From Trebonia sp. (GTDB taxonomy: Bacteria > Actinomycetota > Actinomycetes > Streptosporangiales > Streptosporangiaceae), in the NCBI GenBank assembly GCA_030038035.1, contig JASHPP010000271.1, positions 1 to 23,023 of the forward strand: a stretch of DNA of 23,023 nucleotides. Reading direction: 5' to 3'. Below the pieces are notes generated by a model. It searched no databases and was not told the origin of the DNA. It worked only from the letters and a program-made list of their open reading frames with translations. Positions 21,035 to 23,023 of the stretch are shown here, in pieces (position 1 is the first letter of the stretch; each line of letters starts with the position of its first letter). A program made the position numbers and the translations under genes.

Positions 21035-22956
21035 CCGGCGGCCGGGTCACGCGGGCCGGCCGTTGCCACGCTGCCGCGGGCCTGCTGGAAAGGCTCATGG
21101 CCGCGGTGCGCCCTGAGTTCCGCGCGGGCGAGCTCGTCTTCGACCCTGCCGACCCGGTGTTCGGGGGCGCGATCTGCCGGGTGGCTTCCTGCCCGCGAAC
21201 GGCACGGGGCGGCCAGGGACTGTGCGCTGCTCACCACGACCGGTGGGCCGCTGAGGGCAGGACCGACCTGGACGCGTTCGCCGCGGCGACGAGCCCCCGC
21301 TGGCACATGCAGGAACCGCTGGCCTGCTGCCGGGCACCCGGCTGCGGGCGCGGCGTCCGCCGCCAGGGAATGTGCACGCGCCACAGCGCGGCCTGGGAAC
21401 GCGCCGGACGCCCGGACACAGGTGAATGGCTCGCCGGCGTCCCCGAGACCGTGACGCCAGGCGGCCAGCGGTACTGCCTGGTCGGGTTCTGCGGCCTGTG
21501 GGCCGAGCTTGGCATCCCGTTCTGCCAGGGCCACGGTGCCACGTGGAAAGTCAACGGCCGCCCCGAACCGGGCGGCTTCGCGGCCCGGTATCTCGACGCC
21601 GGCCCGGTCCCCGGTCACGAGCGCATCTTCCTGGACAGCCTGCCCCCGCAGCTGAAGCTGGAGATCCAGTACGCGCTCCAGCGGCGGTGCGACGAGCGCG
21701 AGGGCAAGGCCCCGCCGTTCATCGTGATGATCATGGTCCGGTTCCTGGCTTCCAGCGGAGCGTCCTCGCTGCTGGACCGGACCGAGCAGGAATGGCGGGA
21801 CGCGTTCGGGAAGAAGAAGAGCAACGCGGTCGCACTGCTGGCCTGGTCCCGCCGGGAGGTCACCGACCTGGCCGACGGCGGCGGCTGGGACGCCGAGTAC
21901 CCCCGCGACGCCTGGCAGATGCACCGCCTCGGCTTCGAGGGCAGGATCGTCCTGAACTTCTCCCGGATCCCCCAGCAGCAGCTGAAAGAACTGGCCAAGC
22001 GCTGGATCCGGTGGCGGCTGAGCACCGGCCTCGGGCTGGAAGCCGGCGGTTCCCGCCCACTGCGCGTCCTGACCCGGCTCGCCGGCTTCCTGCACGCCCG
22101 CGGCATCACCGGCACGGACGGAATCAGCCGGGCCGTCCTCGAGGACTACCTCGCCGGCCTCCATGCCGCCATGGCCGGCAGGCCCGAGCACGGCGCCCAC
22201 GTCAGCATGACCGGGCTGTTCCTCACCGCGGTCCGCCAGCACGGCTGGGCACCGGGCCTGCCCCCGGACGCGATGATCTTCCCCGGCGACCAGCCGCCCC
22301 GCACCGAGCTGCTGCCCCGGGCGCTGGCCGGGCACGTGATGGCACAGGTCGAGCAGCCCGGCAACCTCGCCCGCGAGGACAGCCCCGCCTACCGGCTGGT
22401 CACGCTCATCCTGATCCGCTGCGGGCTGAGGGTTTCCGACGCGCTCAGGCTCCCGTTCGGCTGCGTCACCGCCGACGACGCCGGCGCTCCCTACCTGCGC
22501 TACTTCAACCACAAGATGAAGCGCGAGGCACTCGTCCCCCTCGACGACGAACTGCTGTCCCTGATCCAGGGACAGCAGCAGCGGGTCCTGGGCCGTTACC
22601 CGCCAGGGGCCGTGCTGTTCCCCCGGGCGGCCAAGAACCCGGACGGCAAGGCCCCGGTCAGCAGCGGAACCTACCGCCAGGCGCTCTACCGCTGGCTGGA
22701 ACGCTGCGACGTCCGCGACGAGCACGGCCGGCCCGTGCACCTGACCCCTCATCAATGGAGGCACACCCTGGGAACGATCCTGATCAACCGTGACGTCCCG
22801 CAGCATGTCGTGCAGAAAATACTCGACCATTATGTGGGTGATCCGTGTCAAGTGGATCATGTGGTGATCCGGTATCGGCGGGCTGCGGTTGCCGGGGAGA
22901 GGTTGAGCAGCTGGCCGATCTCGGCCCAGGTGTGGCCTTGGTCGCGGGCCGCGTGA
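21031..22956 (+). pseudogene. Second tyrosine recombinase (TnpB-like), 3'-truncated
   Basis: The N-terminus (about residues 45-180) holds three C-x4-C...C-x2-H repeats followed by W/G: CRVASC..GLCAAH, CRAPGC..GMCTRH and CLVGFC..PFCQGH, each likely one zinc-binding finger. The middle is a core-binding domain. The catalytic domain has R467 (RCGLRVSDALRL) and H574/R577 (HQWRHTLGT), then NRDVPQHVVQKILDH. The family then continues with a second His and the nucleophilic Tyr. Here homology ends at H600 (22830), and the frame reads unrelated sequence to a chance stop at 22956. The protein therefore lacks its nucleophile and should be inactive as a recombinase. The GTG start overlaps the first recombinase stop. 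Confidence 0.85.
22839..22859. repeat. Short inverted repeat at the element junction
   Basis: TGATCC (22839-22844) and GGATCA (22854-22859) are reverse complements across a 9-nt loop, just beyond the point where recombinase homology ends. The embedded TGTCAAGTGGATCA resembles the end motif of the IS256 remnant at 19517-19535. This may be the terminal repeat of the element that truncated the recombinase. Confidence 0.45.
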
Positions 22957-23023
22957 ACGGCGTCGGGGATCATCGTGTGTGCCTGGGCGATGAGGCTGGC
23001 GAGCGCGTGCAGCCCGACCGCGC
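22857..23023 (-). CDS. Helix-turn-helix protein, C-terminal fragment (5' end outside window)
   Basis: The last 54 residues of a protein that enters from the right edge. They read as a helix (HALASLIAQAHTMIPDAVH), then ARDQGHTWAEIGQLLNLSPATAARRYR, a clear helix-turn-helix of the kind that matches many short actinomycete DNA-binding proteins, ending ITT. Its TGA lies within the junction inverted repeat. Codon use in this frame is strongly GC-ending, which supports real coding. Full function and length cannot be seen. It may belong to the element inserted into the recombinase gene. Confidence 0.6.
   Translation of the reverse strand, partial: AVGLHALASLIAQAHTMIPDAVHAARDQGHTWAEIGQLLNLSPATAARRYRITT

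Noticed and set aside
22846..22851. Minus-strand TTGACA as an outward-facing promoter into the recombinase region
   Set aside because: No matching -10 element was found at a suitable distance. The hexamer is better explained as part of the shared end motif.

Overview
The window is very GC-rich, with strongly G/C-ending codons, frequent GTG starts, 4-nt stop/start overlaps and likely leaderless promoters. It also carries SigE-type and NarL-type regulators, a luciferase-like oxidoreductase and a DUF664 DinB-like protein. Together these point to a high-GC actinomycete chromosome. I cannot name the genus.

Region 1 (1-8070) is a one-carbon, corrinoid-dependent demethylation locus. On the minus strand, reading right to left, it holds an IclR-type regulator, a corrinoid protein, a pterin-binding (MetH/DHPS-like) methyltransferase, a [2Fe-2S]/ASKHA corrinoid-reactivation protein (split by a -1 frame change), a DUF1638 protein, a methylenetetrahydrofolate reductase and a dimethylglycine-oxidase-like flavoprotein that runs off the left edge. 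Divergently, on the plus strand, lies an MttB-superfamily methyltransferase without an in-frame TAG. Two small palindromes sit in the divergent promoter. The simplest reading (inference) is that a quaternary amine, most likely glycine betaine, is demethylated to the corrinoid protein and the methyl passes to tetrahydrofolate. MTHFR would then oxidise methyl-THF, and the dimethylglycine formed would go to the flavoprotein. The reactivation protein would rescue oxidised cobalamin.

Region 2 (8189-9657) holds two stand-alone genes, an LLM-class oxidoreductase and a DinB/DUF664 protein.

Region 3 (9797-15263) is a NarL-type two-component system, minus strand. It is divergent from a three-gene ABC-2 transporter operon, plus strand, whose first permease has an unusually large predicted external domain of about 270 residues.

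Region 4 (15517-16690) holds thiE and, upstream of it, a frame-broken unknown gene. Region 5 (16768-19474) holds a secreted trypsin-fold protease with a visible terminator, then a SigE-type sigma factor and a single-pass membrane protein that is probably its anti-sigma factor.

Region 6 (about 19510-23023) is mobile-element debris: a frameshifted IS256-type transposase tail, then two translationally coupled tyrosine recombinases. The second has a Cys/His-rich N-terminus and has lost its catalytic tyrosine end where another sequence begins at about 22831. A minus-strand HTH protein fragment runs off the right edge. No tRNA, rRNA, CRISPR array or recognisable riboswitch was seen.
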